The notes beneath the pieces were generated by a model that saw only the letters and a list, made by a program, of their open reading frames with translations, was not told the DNA's origin and ran no database searches. Shown here piece after piece: positions 28,070-36,254 of a stretch of DNA of 64,000 nucleotides. The stretch covers positions 27,028 to 91,027 of the forward strand of contig JANQKV010000006.1 in assembly GCA_028280945.1 (NCBI GenBank). Direction: 5' to 3'. Both the position numbers and the translations under genes were made by a program. Source of the DNA: Opitutaceae bacterium (GTDB lineage: Bacteria; Verrucomicrobiota; Verrucomicrobiia; Opitutales; Opitutaceae). Position 1 is the stretch's first letter; every line of letters starts with the position of its first letter.

Positions 28070-29716
28070 ATGAATCTCATGATGAACAACCCAGACAATA
28101 TGATGAGAATTGGCATTTGCAGCGGACTGCTTGGGCTTGCGACGACAATGCCAGGCGCGGTCACCGACATTGGCACGCAACGAGAGTTGTTTGTGGAGGG
28201 CAGCTTGATCGAGCGGTTGGAAGGTGGCGCCCATCTCGTCATGCATCGGCCGGTGCCTCGTGAAATCGCGATCATCCACGATGCGCCGTGGGAGGGCACG
28301 GGCAGCGGTTATCACAGTGTCTTTGAAGACGCCGGCCTTTACCGGATGTATTACAAGTCGTGGCAACTGGACCCACTGAATGCGGCGCAGCGTGATCCCG
28401 ACGACCCGCCCAACCCGAGATTCACCGCTTACGCGGAAAGCGACGATGGCATTCACTGGCGAAAGCCCGCGCTTCACCTCCATGCCTTCGAGGGGAGCAC
28501 CGCGAACAACATCGTGATGCCCAGCATGCAGATGGGATCACTTGACGTGGATGCAGCGCATCCCTCGGTCTTCAAGGATACCAACCCGGCTGCGCCGGCG
28601 GATGCGCGTTACAAGGCATTCTTCCGGTCCAATGGAGCCAAGGGCCTGCTTGCGTTCAAATCGGCGGACGGTTTGCGATGGAAGCCGATGGCGGATCATC
28701 CGGTCATTACCGATGGTGCCTTCGACTCCCAGAACCTCGCATTTTGGGATGGTGCCGCGGGAGTCTATCGAGCCTATTGGCGGAGTTTCACGCCGCCGGA
28801 AAAGGAAGATGATACAGGGTTGCGTTCGATTCGCACCGGCACGTCGACCGACTTCATCAACTGGGAAGTGCTGGGCGATTTGACTTATGTCGATTCACCG
28901 CCCGAACAGCTCTACACCAACCAGATCAAACCTTACCACCGCGCCCCGCACCTGCTGATTGGTTTCCCCAACCGCTACGTGGAACGGGGGCACGAGCACG
29001 AGCCGCCAGTCGATGCGGCTTCGGCCCGCATCGCGGGTAACGAGGCGGCAGGAGATGATCGCAGTGCAAGCTGGTCCCACGCGATGAAGTCCTTGCCTGA
29101 ACTTGAGCATCGCAAACACCGGGCCGAGGCCCGCGAGCGCTATGGCACGGGACTGACCGATGCACTGCTGATGGCGAGCCGCGACGGCCGGCACTTCAAA
29201 CGCTGGAACGAGGCGTTTCTGCCACCGGGGATCGAGCGTCCCGGCACCTGGAACTACGGGCATCAATACCTCGCCTGGCACATTGTGGAAACGGCATCAG
29301 CCTTGGAAGGAGCCCCGCGCGAACTTTCGCTTTATGCTGTCGAAGGCTATTGGACGGAGCCGGGCAGCAAGGTGCGTCGTTACACTTTGAGGCTGGATGG
29401 CTTCGTTTCCGTGCGAGCGCCGATGGCAGGAGGAGAGGTGATAACCAAGCCCATCCGTTTCGACGGGACGCAACTGTCGGTGAATTTTGCCACCTCGGCG
29501 GCGGGCAGCGTGCGTGTCGAAATCCAGGACGAGGCGGGAAATGTGGTTCCGGAGTTTTCCCTGGAGGATTGTGCTCCGCTCTACGGCAACGCCGTGGAGC
29601 GCACGATTGCGTGGAAGCATGGAGGTGATCTGCGTGACCTGGCCGGCCGGTCGGTGCGATTGCGCTTTGTGCTGCAGGACGCCGACCTTTATGCGTATCG
29701 GTTCATCACTGAATAG
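28070..29716 (+). CDS. Secreted propeller-like protein, paralogue of the protein at 23076
   Basis: About 548 residues with an N-terminal signal segment (MMRIGICSGLLGLATTMPGA). It starts the mature part with VTDIGTQRELFVEGSLIERL, matching the block at the same place in the 23076 protein, and has GIHWRKP, GLRWKPM and DFINWEVLG blade motifs plus the shared C-terminal TSAAGSVRVEIQDEAG. An insertion (about 300-350) rich in charged residues is absent from the shorter paralogue. Start is uncertain among clustered ATGs at 28070, 28079 and 28100. A glycoside hydrolase role is inferred from fold only. Confidence 0.75.
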   Translation: MNLMMNNPDNMMRIGICSGLLGLATTMPGAVTDIGTQRELFVEGSLIERLEGGAHLVMHRPVPREIAIIHDAPWEGTGSGYHSVFEDAGLYRMYYKSWQLDPLNAAQRDPDDPPNPRFTAYAESDDGIHWRKPALHLHAFEGSTANNIVMPSMQMGSLDVDAAHPSVFKDTNPAAPADARYKAFFRSNGAKGLLAFKSADGLRWKPMADHPVITDGAFDSQNLAFWDGAAGVYRAYWRSFTPPEKEDDTGLRSIRTGTSTDFINWEVLGDLTYVDSPPEQLYTNQIKPYHRAPHLLIGFPNRYVERGHEHEPPVDAASARIAGNEAAGDDRSASWSHAMKSLPELEHRKHRAEARERYGTGLTDALLMASRDGRHFKRWNEAFLPPGIERPGTWNYGHQYLAWHIVETASALEGAPRELSLYAVEGYWTEPGSKVRRYTLRLDGFVSVRAPMAGGEVITKPIRFDGTQLSVNFATSAAGSVRVEIQDEAGNVVPEFSLEDCAPLYGNAVERTIAWKHGGDLRDLAGRSVRLRFVLQDADLYAYRFITE

Positions 29717-29773
29717 TCGCTGGCGTCAGATTCGTGGTGAAAGGGGATCGGTGAAGTTCCTCGGAAACCACCC

Positions 29774-30649
29774 CTAGTCGCGGGTGTAGTCAGCGAGCCG
29801 TTCCGGCACGAGCGTGGCGATGGGCAGTCCGAGGGAGAAAGCCGGTCGTCGGAACGTCACATGTTCAAACCTGGCGATAAGGTCCGGGGCGGCAGTCGGA
29901 GGACCATCGCGATTCAGACGCTCGTAGTCGGGGTATATGGCTGCGGCGGAATCCCAATCGGTGTAGGCCGTTGGACCGACCCACAGCGTGTCCGGCAGAT
30001 CGGGGCGAATGAACTGATCCAGGACCGTCCACGACGCAGCAGGGTCCACGGCCCGATACAGCAAGGTAAAGATGGAGCCGTCCCGCACGACTCTCAGGTC
30101 CACATGGTTACTGGGAGCGTCTGAGATCTTCAGGGTCGAGCGGCTGTTGGTGGTGGTTTTGATTTCAAATTGGGGAGTGTCTTTGATCTGCAGGTCTTGC
30201 GGCAGCTGTTCGGGGTCAGCCGCGGTGCCGACACTAAAAAACAACCAGTTCTCTTGGTTGGGCTGCCAATTGCCGGCGTTGAACATACGGGGGGCGCGGA
30301 TGAGGAGTCCGGCCAGTGAGAAACTGCGTCGCGGCAACTCGCTGTCGCGGCCCGTGACATGCAACCGGGTTGTGACGACAAAATTACCGTTCACGGGACG
30401 ATAGAGATGTCCGCCCATCATGTCTTCGAACCAACCTCCCGAGTTGGGGCTGATCAAAAGCCGCCCATCGACAATTTCCATCTGTTCCCATTTGGGCGTC
30501 CATCCCATGACCTGAAAACGTTCCCAACCGTGCAGGGCGGAAGGTTGGTCGAATCGGGTGCTGAGCGGAGCCAGATCGTTCGCACGGACTGATGGGGAGA
30601 GAAAGAAAGTGAGGCCGAGCAAGGCAAGGAGGGGGGCGATTCGATTCAT
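29774..30649 (-). CDS. Secreted DUF1349/concanavalin-like domain protein
   Basis: A 291-residue exported protein (signal LLALLGLTFFLSPSVRA). The mature part shows a jelly-roll pattern typical of DUF1349/LamG-like lectin domains: DGRLLISPNSGGWFEDMMGG, NFVVTTRLHV, AGLLIRAP, NWLFFSVGTA and VDLRVVRDGSIFTLLYRAVD. These bind carbohydrates or act as accessory domains. It is divergent from the LysR gene (51-bp A/T-rich gap), which may control it. Confidence 0.7.
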   Translation of the reverse strand: MNRIAPLLALLGLTFFLSPSVRANDLAPLSTRFDQPSALHGWERFQVMGWTPKWEQMEIVDGRLLISPNSGGWFEDMMGGHLYRPVNGNFVVTTRLHVTGRDSELPRRSFSLAGLLIRAPRMFNAGNWQPNQENWLFFSVGTAADPEQLPQDLQIKDTPQFEIKTTTNSRSTLKISDAPSNHVDLRVVRDGSIFTLLYRAVDPAASWTVLDQFIRPDLPDTLWVGPTAYTDWDSAAAIYPDYERLNRDGPPTAAPDLIARFEHVTFRRPAFSLGLPIATLVPERLADYTRD

Positions 30650-30700
30650 GCCGCAAAATACTCGACCGCCCGGATTTTCCCAATTTTATGATTATATATA

Positions 30701-31624
30701 GTGATTAGTAAATGTTATCAATTGGGGTTGGAGCTGCGCCACGTGTCGGCATTTGCCGTGCTCGGTGAAACGCTCAATTTTCGCGAATCAGCCCGACGCC
30801 TCGGCATCACCCAGCCCGCACTCAGCATGCAGATCAAACTGCTCGAGCAGCGGCTGGGCCAGAAGCTGTTTGTGCGCAGCACGCGTCGGGTGGTGTTGAC
30901 CGCGGCGGGCCGCCGGATGCGTCGTCAGGCGGAAACCTTGTTGCGTGCGGGAGATGATTTGGTGGACAGCCTGCGAGCCAGGCGGTCTTCCGGGCCGGTG
31001 GGAAAGCTGGTGATCTGGTATGGCACCCAGGCGATGTTCACCGTGTTGCCTGATTTGCTGCGTGACCTGCATATCGAGGCGCCGGGAATTGAGTTCGAGT
31101 TGGTGGACGCCACAACCGAGCAAATCAGCAAGGCCCTGAAGGACGACCGGGCCGACATTGGGTTCCTTCACCCTCCGATTGAGCGCCGTGGTCTCGAAAG
31201 CCGGGTTCTGCTGCGCGAGAGTTTTTGCCTCGCGTTGCCCGCGGGCCACCCGCTGGCCCGTCGAAGGCGGGCTTTGGATTTCGCGGCGCTTGCCGAGGAA
31301 ACCATCCTGCTGCATGATCGATCGGATGGGCCCATGCTCTACGACGATATCATGGGGGGATTTTCCAAAGTGGGGGTGACCCCTCGGCTCGGCCCGCGAA
31401 GCTGCCAACCGCAAAACACCCTGGGACTGGTCGCGGCGGGGATTGGGATTGGATTCGTTTGTGCATCCATGCGGGCGATGAATTTGCCGGGAGTGACTTT
31501 CCGGGACTTCGTCGGCTTCGACAGTCAACTCAGTCTGGCTGTCGCGAGAAAGGCGGGGGACGACGCGGAGCCGGTCGCCTGGTTTTGGAATAGAATCCAA
31601 AAGAACCACCCGGAGGTGGTTTAG
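30701..31624 (+). CDS. LysR family transcriptional regulator
   Basis: An N-terminal winged helix-turn-helix (NFRESARRLGITQPALSMQI, about residues 27-46) is followed by a LysR substrate-binding domain (GIGIGFVCASM). 307 residues is typical. The longest start is a GTG at 30701; a TTG near 30728 before ELRHVSAF would fit the usual LysR N-terminus. Divergent from the lectin-like gene with only 51 bp, the usual place for LysR autoregulation. The inducer is unknown. Confidence 0.92.
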   Translation: MISKCYQLGLELRHVSAFAVLGETLNFRESARRLGITQPALSMQIKLLEQRLGQKLFVRSTRRVVLTAAGRRMRRQAETLLRAGDDLVDSLRARRSSGPVGKLVIWYGTQAMFTVLPDLLRDLHIEAPGIEFELVDATTEQISKALKDDRADIGFLHPPIERRGLESRVLLRESFCLALPAGHPLARRRRALDFAALAEETILLHDRSDGPMLYDDIMGGFSKVGVTPRLGPRSCQPQNTLGLVAAGIGIGFVCASMRAMNLPGVTFRDFVGFDSQLSLAVARKAGDDAEPVAWFWNRIQKNHPEVV

Positions 31625-31711
31625 TTTGGAGGAATCTCGCCGACGGAACGCGTGAGCTCGTTGAGTCTACTCGGTCAGGAAACGAGAAACACGCGGTAGC
31701 GGATCAACGGG

Positions 31712-32650
31712 TCAGCCCTCTGGGCGGGTCCCGGAAGCGAGGAGCGTTTCGAAATGCGGCTCCCGTTCTTCACGGCTGACCGTGGTGACCTCGACCTGGT
31801 CGAAACCAATGTCACGCATCATCTGGTGCAGGTCGTTTTCGGAGAACCCGAGCCAGACGTCGGCGTAGAGCTCGCGTGCCTTTTCGAACGTGTGGGCCTT
31901 GAGATCCAGCAACAGCAATTGGCCGCCGGGTCGCAGGATGCGAAACGCTTCCCGCAGCGCCTTCTCCGGATGCCGGGCGTGATGCAAGGCCTGGCTCAGA
32001 ATCGAGAGATCAACCGAGCGATCGGACAGGGGCACGGCTTCGATGTCGCCGAGTTTGTAGGAGAGGTTGGCGAGTCCGTTTTTTTCAGCGAGCTCGGTGC
32101 CGACCTCCACCATGCGCGGCGAATTGTCTACACACCAGACGCGGGCGACCCGGCGGGCGAGCAATTGCGAAAGCAGGCCTTCCCCCGCGCCCAAGTCCGC
32201 CACCTCGATGGCGGGAGCGAGGCGCAGGGCCAGGTGGCCAATGGCCTCCCACGACCGCCCCGGACAGTAGTTTTTGCCGAGCTTTCCCGCAATCAGGTTG
32301 AAGTAGTTTTCCTGGTGGGCACGGCGCTTTTGCAGCACGCGTTCCAGGTTGGACTGATCGGTTTGGATTTCCGGTTGTTGCGCCACCGCCCCGCAGGCGG
32401 CCTGCAGCAGTTCCAAAGTGGATGACGGCACGTCGGGGCGCAGTGAGTAGTAGGCCTTTTTGCCTTCGCGCCGATCCTGCACGAGTTCACTTGAACGCAG
32501 TTGGGCGAGCTGGGAGGAAATGCGGGACTGTGCCATGTCCAGGATCTCCCCAAGTTCGCCCACCGAGAGCTCCTCCGCCTGCACCAGCGAAAGGATCCGA
32601 ACCCGGGTGGGGTCGGAGAGCAGTTTGAGGATTTCCCAAGTGCCGTTCAC
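31712..32650 (-). CDS. ArsR-type regulator fused to a SAM-dependent methyltransferase
   Basis: N-terminal ArsR winged helix (about residues 1-75: LLSDPTRVRILSLV, VGELGEILDMAQSRISSQLA), then a class I methyltransferase (VADLGAGEGLLSQLLA, DIEAVPLSDRSVDLSILSQALHH, FRILRPGGQLLLLDL). Such fusions occur in many bacteria, often near methionine/SAM cycle genes; no such genes are here. No ArsR metal-binding cysteines are seen in the recognition helix. It could be a regulator sensing SAM or SAH through its own catalytic domain; this is inference. Confidence 0.9.
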   Translation of the reverse strand: MNGTWEILKLLSDPTRVRILSLVQAEELSVGELGEILDMAQSRISSQLAQLRSSELVQDRREGKKAYYSLRPDVPSSTLELLQAACGAVAQQPEIQTDQSNLERVLQKRRAHQENYFNLIAGKLGKNYCPGRSWEAIGHLALRLAPAIEVADLGAGEGLLSQLLARRVARVWCVDNSPRMVEVGTELAEKNGLANLSYKLGDIEAVPLSDRSVDLSILSQALHHARHPEKALREAFRILRPGGQLLLLDLKAHTFEKARELYADVWLGFSENDLHQMMRDIGFDQVEVTTVSREEREPHFETLLASGTRPEG

Positions 32651-32734
32651 TCCGCGACGTTACGCCATCGGCCAAATCGGGCGGAAGCATAAAGTAGTAG
32701 CGTAATTCCCATCCGGTTGTTGCTTGCTGACGCT

Positions 32735-32765
32735 AAAACAAAACGCCGCCCGGACAGGGCGGCGT
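32735..32765 (-). terminator. Terminator after the GreA-like gene
   Basis: Reading leftward, the stem ACGCCGCCC/GGGCGGCGT (9 bp, 5-base loop) is followed by TTTGTTTTA. It lies 29 bases after the greA-like stop and separates it from the ArsR-methyltransferase gene. Confidence 0.85.
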
Positions 32766-32793
32766 AATGGTAAAGCGGAGATGATCGATCGGA

Positions 32794-34674
32794 TCAGGGA
32801 GTGGTTGCCGGCACGCGGTCGAGGCCGGTGATCTCGTATTCTTCCTCAGTCGAGCCAATGGAAACTTTCACCTGGTCGCCCACTCCCTTGCCGAGCAGGG
32901 CTTGGCCGAGCGGAGTTTTGTAAGCGATGACAAAATTGTCCGGATCGCTGTCCCACGCGCCCAGCACCTTGTAGGTTGGAGTCTGGCCGGTGCCGAGGTT
33001 TCTGAGGGAAACGATGCTGCCCACGCCGACCTGGCTGGAGGTGAGTTCGCTGAAGTCGGTGATGCGGGCGCTGGCGAGCTCCTTTTCGAGCTGCGACTTT
33101 TGGGCCATGAGCACCGACTGGTCCTGCTTGGCCATCTTGTATTCGGAGTTTTCCTTCAAGTCGCCATGTTCGCGGGCGGCGGCGATGGCCTTGGAGTTGT
33201 CCGGGATCTTCTTGGTGACGATCTCGTCGTATTCGGCCCGGCGGCGCTCGTAGCTTTCGCGCGAGACCAGCAGCGCCTCTTCCTTGCTTTCGGCATCACC
33301 CGCGACAAGCGACTGGATGCTCGGGAAGATTTTGATGAAGCGGGCGAGCAAGGATTTTTTAGTCAGATCCTCAAAGCCCTGGTTGAGCATCAACGTGTTC
33401 GCGAGGTCGCGGGCATTCTCCGGATCGGCAGTGGAGAGCAGGTCGGCGATCAAGTCGCTGTCTTCACTCAGGATGTCGGCGAGGGGAATGCGCCGGGCGG
33501 AGGAAGCTTGCAGCGCCTCGTAGTCGATCGCGAAGAAAATGGCGCTGAGGAGGCGCGGGGTGATCAGGTCGTTGAGCAGCTTCGCGAACTTCTTCGAGTG
33601 GCGATTTTTGACGATCCACAACAGGACCGGTGCGCGCAGGTGTTGTTCAACCTGCCAGCGTTTGAAGGTCTCGGCGAGGTCCTCGGCGTAGTCGTTTTCC
33701 ACCAGAAAGTTGATGCACTCGGTGGTGAACTTGCCCTGGGAGGACTTCAGCAGGTTAAAAACCAGATCGCGGCACTCGATGGGGTGCGTGTCCTTGATGA
33801 GATTGAGGAAACGCGACTGGAAGCCGACGGGGATGTTTTCCGCGATCTCAGGCAGGTCGCGCACGTCTTCAATGATCTGGCCCTCGGTGGGTTCAAGCGT
33901 GGCGGGCTCGACCGCGGCCAGCTTCGCGAGATCGTTGCGCACGGCGGCGCCGTAGAGGCGCTCGGCCTGGGTGATTTGATTGGAATCGCGCACGGCCTCG
34001 GTGACCACGTGCAGGACCTTCACCAAGTCGTCGTGGTTCTCTTCCGGATCGACGGCCGCCACCAGTTTTTCGGCAATGGTGATGCGGCGTCGGGCCGAGC
34101 GGGTTCCCTCAAATGCTTCCAGCAGTTCATCCTTGGCTGAAATCGGGGTTTCGCGGAGCACGTAGACCTCGGTCTTCTTGGCCGGCACGGCTACGCGGGG
34201 GTCCTTGGCGGCGGCTTTTTTCGCCGCGGTCCACCACTTCTTGAATTTCGCTTCGCCGACAACCTGGGCGAGGGTGATCTCGAGATCGATGCCGCTGGTG
34301 GCGTGGTTTTCGTAGGATTTGAGTGCTTCGACCACGAGCTGCGCCGGATTGTTGTCGACCAGATCCTTGATCGTTTCGGCCTCGGTCTCCTTGCGGGCAA
34401 GGATGTGGTTGTCCGCCAGAACGTCCATCGTGTTGACACAAAAGGCCGGGTCCATCGCGTGGCCGGGCTTGTCCTTGAAGTCGATGATCAGGCGTTCCGC
34501 GGCTTCGTCGTAGCTCTTGATTTGGCCGAATCCCCAGCTCTGGTGGACCACGTAGGTTTCGGGCTCCATGGCCTCCAATTTGGAGGCGGCGGCCTTCAGG
34601 GCCGGTTTTTTTGCGATCAGCGCGGATACTGCTTCAAGATTCATAACAAAGGCTTTCTGGGATGAATTGGTCAT
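32794..34674 (-). CDS. GreA-type transcript cleavage factor with long N-terminal region
   Basis: The C-terminal 160 residues are GreA/GreB: coiled coil (SYERRRAEYDEIVTKKIPDN, REHGDLKENSEYKMAKQDQ with the acidic tip) and FKBP-like domain (GSIVSLRNLGTG, ISIGSTEEEYEITG-like end). Preceding it are about 450 residues, mostly helical, with an initial beta region (TYVVHQSWGFGQI). Chlamydial GreA is also much longer than E. coli GreA, so this fusion seems a PVC-group trait. It should rescue backtracked RNA polymerase. Start uncertain: ATG at 34674 or 34644, or TTG at 34683. Confidence 0.88.
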   Translation of the reverse strand: MTNSSQKAFVMNLEAVSALIAKKPALKAAASKLEAMEPETYVVHQSWGFGQIKSYDEAAERLIIDFKDKPGHAMDPAFCVNTMDVLADNHILARKETEAETIKDLVDNNPAQLVVEALKSYENHATSGIDLEITLAQVVGEAKFKKWWTAAKKAAAKDPRVAVPAKKTEVYVLRETPISAKDELLEAFEGTRSARRRITIAEKLVAAVDPEENHDDLVKVLHVVTEAVRDSNQITQAERLYGAAVRNDLAKLAAVEPATLEPTEGQIIEDVRDLPEIAENIPVGFQSRFLNLIKDTHPIECRDLVFNLLKSSQGKFTTECINFLVENDYAEDLAETFKRWQVEQHLRAPVLLWIVKNRHSKKFAKLLNDLITPRLLSAIFFAIDYEALQASSARRIPLADILSEDSDLIADLLSTADPENARDLANTLMLNQGFEDLTKKSLLARFIKIFPSIQSLVAGDAESKEEALLVSRESYERRRAEYDEIVTKKIPDNSKAIAAAREHGDLKENSEYKMAKQDQSVLMAQKSQLEKELASARITDFSELTSSQVGVGSIVSLRNLGTGQTPTYKVLGAWDSDPDNFVIAYKTPLGQALLGKGVGDQVKVSIGSTEEEYEITGLDRVPATTP

Positions 34675-34776
34675 TCCAGACAACGCGGCCCGCTTATGTC
34701 AACAGGAGGCTCGCCCCCTCTGAAATCACTCGGGTTAAGGCTTGGCAGGTTGTCCTCCCGGTCGTTGGTTGCGCCA

Positions 34777-36096
34777 ATGTCATCGCCCGTCGCCCCCCGC
34801 TCGGTTCCTCCCCTTGATGATGCCTGGGGCTGGGCGGTTCGTGTGCTGGAAAGCTGGCAGGAGCATGACCGCCGGATCGATTGGTCGCTGGATGATCTTC
34901 CCCCGGCCATGCCCGCCGGGGTCAGGGCGCGGGTGCAGCTGCTGGCGTTGGGCACGCTGCGGCACCTGGGCCGGATCAACGCAGCAATGGATCCATGCAT
35001 CAAACGACCACCACGCCCCTGGGTGAGGGCCGCGTTGCGGGTAACGGCTTTTGAGGTTCTGAATGAACCGACGGAGGAAACGGCTGCCAAAGCGGGCCAC
35101 CACCTGGTGGAGCGGGTGCGTCGGGAGGCGAGTATGGGCGAAGCCAGATTTGCCAACGCGATCATTCGCCAGGTCGCCACTGCCTTGCTTACGCCCCGTG
35201 AGGTGCCGGGCGAGGGGACGGCGGTGGAAGACTGGGCCAATTACTACTCGCACCCGGCCTGGTTGGTGGAGCGTTGGCGGGTCCAACTCGGTGCGGCCGA
35301 TACGCGTCGGTTTTTGGAAACGAACCAGCGGCCCGGGCAGGTCACGGTGCGGTGGCGTGGCGGCGAAACACCCGAACCCGTGCCATCGTGGCTTGAGCCG
35401 ATTGCTGATGTTGACGGATTTTACGCCGTGCCGGCCGGACGTTGGCCGGACGTGCGGCCGCTGCTGGAAACGGGCCGGGCCCAGGTGCAGGACCCGGCGA
35501 CCCGGCATGCGATTTCCCTGCTTGATCCGCAAGTAGGTGAAACCCTGCTCGATCTTTGCGCGTCGCCGGGAGGCAAAAGCCTGGCCATGGCGGATCGCCT
35601 GCAGCGAGGCGCGATCATAAGTGTGGACCTGCCGGGGCGGCGTCAGGGGCGGCTGCAAAAAAACCTTAGCCTCTTTCCGTCCGGCGTGACGGGCAGAGCC
35701 GTCGCCGCTGATGTCTGCCGTGGTCTTCGCCGGTCTCTCACCGCCGCCAACCAACCCGTGGCGTATTCGGGAGTGTTGATCGACGTGCCGTGTTCAAACA
35801 CCGGTGTGATGCGGCACCGGGTGGATGTGCGCTGGCGGCTCGAGCCGGATAGCTTTCGCCGTCACGCCCGCCAACAGCTTGATCTGCTCCAGGCGGCGGC
35901 GGACTGTGTTGCGGTGGACGGACGGTTGGTCTACAGCACATGCAGCATCGACCGGGAGGAGAACGAACAATTGGTGCAGGCGTTTTTGCGCCGCCGCAAA
36001 GGTGAGTTCGAGCTCACCGCCTCCGAGCTGAGTCGCCCGTGGGAAACCGGCCACGACGGTGCGGCCGCCTTTCGACTGGAGCGGAAATCCAACTGA
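34777..36096 (+). CDS. RsmB-like 16S rRNA cytosine-C5 methyltransferase
   Basis: N-terminal NusB-like RNA-binding domain (residues about 10-140), then a Rossmann methyltransferase. SAM site LLDLCASPGGKSLAMADRL; catalytic cysteines in DVPCSNTGVMRHR (PCxNTG) and YSTCSIDREEN (TCS), the arrangement of RsmB/RsmF m5C methyltransferases. Likely target is C967 of 16S rRNA, by family. The frame opens at 34696; the ATG at 34777 fits the family N-terminus better, but no strong Shine-Dalgarno decides. Divergent from the GreA-like gene. Confidence 0.88.
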   Translation: MSSPVAPRSVPPLDDAWGWAVRVLESWQEHDRRIDWSLDDLPPAMPAGVRARVQLLALGTLRHLGRINAAMDPCIKRPPRPWVRAALRVTAFEVLNEPTEETAAKAGHHLVERVRREASMGEARFANAIIRQVATALLTPREVPGEGTAVEDWANYYSHPAWLVERWRVQLGAADTRRFLETNQRPGQVTVRWRGGETPEPVPSWLEPIADVDGFYAVPAGRWPDVRPLLETGRAQVQDPATRHAISLLDPQVGETLLDLCASPGGKSLAMADRLQRGAIISVDLPGRRQGRLQKNLSLFPSGVTGRAVAADVCRGLRRSLTAANQPVAYSGVLIDVPCSNTGVMRHRVDVRWRLEPDSFRRHARQQLDLLQAAADCVAVDGRLVYSTCSIDREENEQLVQAFLRRRKGEFELTASELSRPWETGHDGAAAFRLERKSN

Positions 36097-36152
36097 CGCC
36101 CCAACTCAATACCCCCTTTTCTCCCTCCATCCTGCATTCCGATTCCGTACTG

Positions 36153-36173
36153 AATGTTCGTAATACGAACATT
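36153..36173. promoter_or_regulatory. Palindromic site 3, in a convergent gap
   Basis: A 21-bp palindrome with core TGTTCGTAATACGAACA (36155-36171), the same sequence as site 2. It lies between the 3' ends of the RsmB-like and aspartyl-protease genes, where a classical operator would have no promoter to act on. As RNA it could fold into a 9-bp stem with a 3-base loop. Confidence 0.6.
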
Positions 36174-36254
36174 GTCCTGTTGCAGCGGAGTTTTAGAGGC
36201 GGGGAAAGGGTGCCTTGGGAGAACTTGAGTGACAGCGATTAGACTAAGGTCAGA

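Noticed and set aside
32902..34140. 412-residue ORF opposite the GreA-like gene
   Set aside because: Low-complexity shadow; the GreA-like frame has clear domain motifs.
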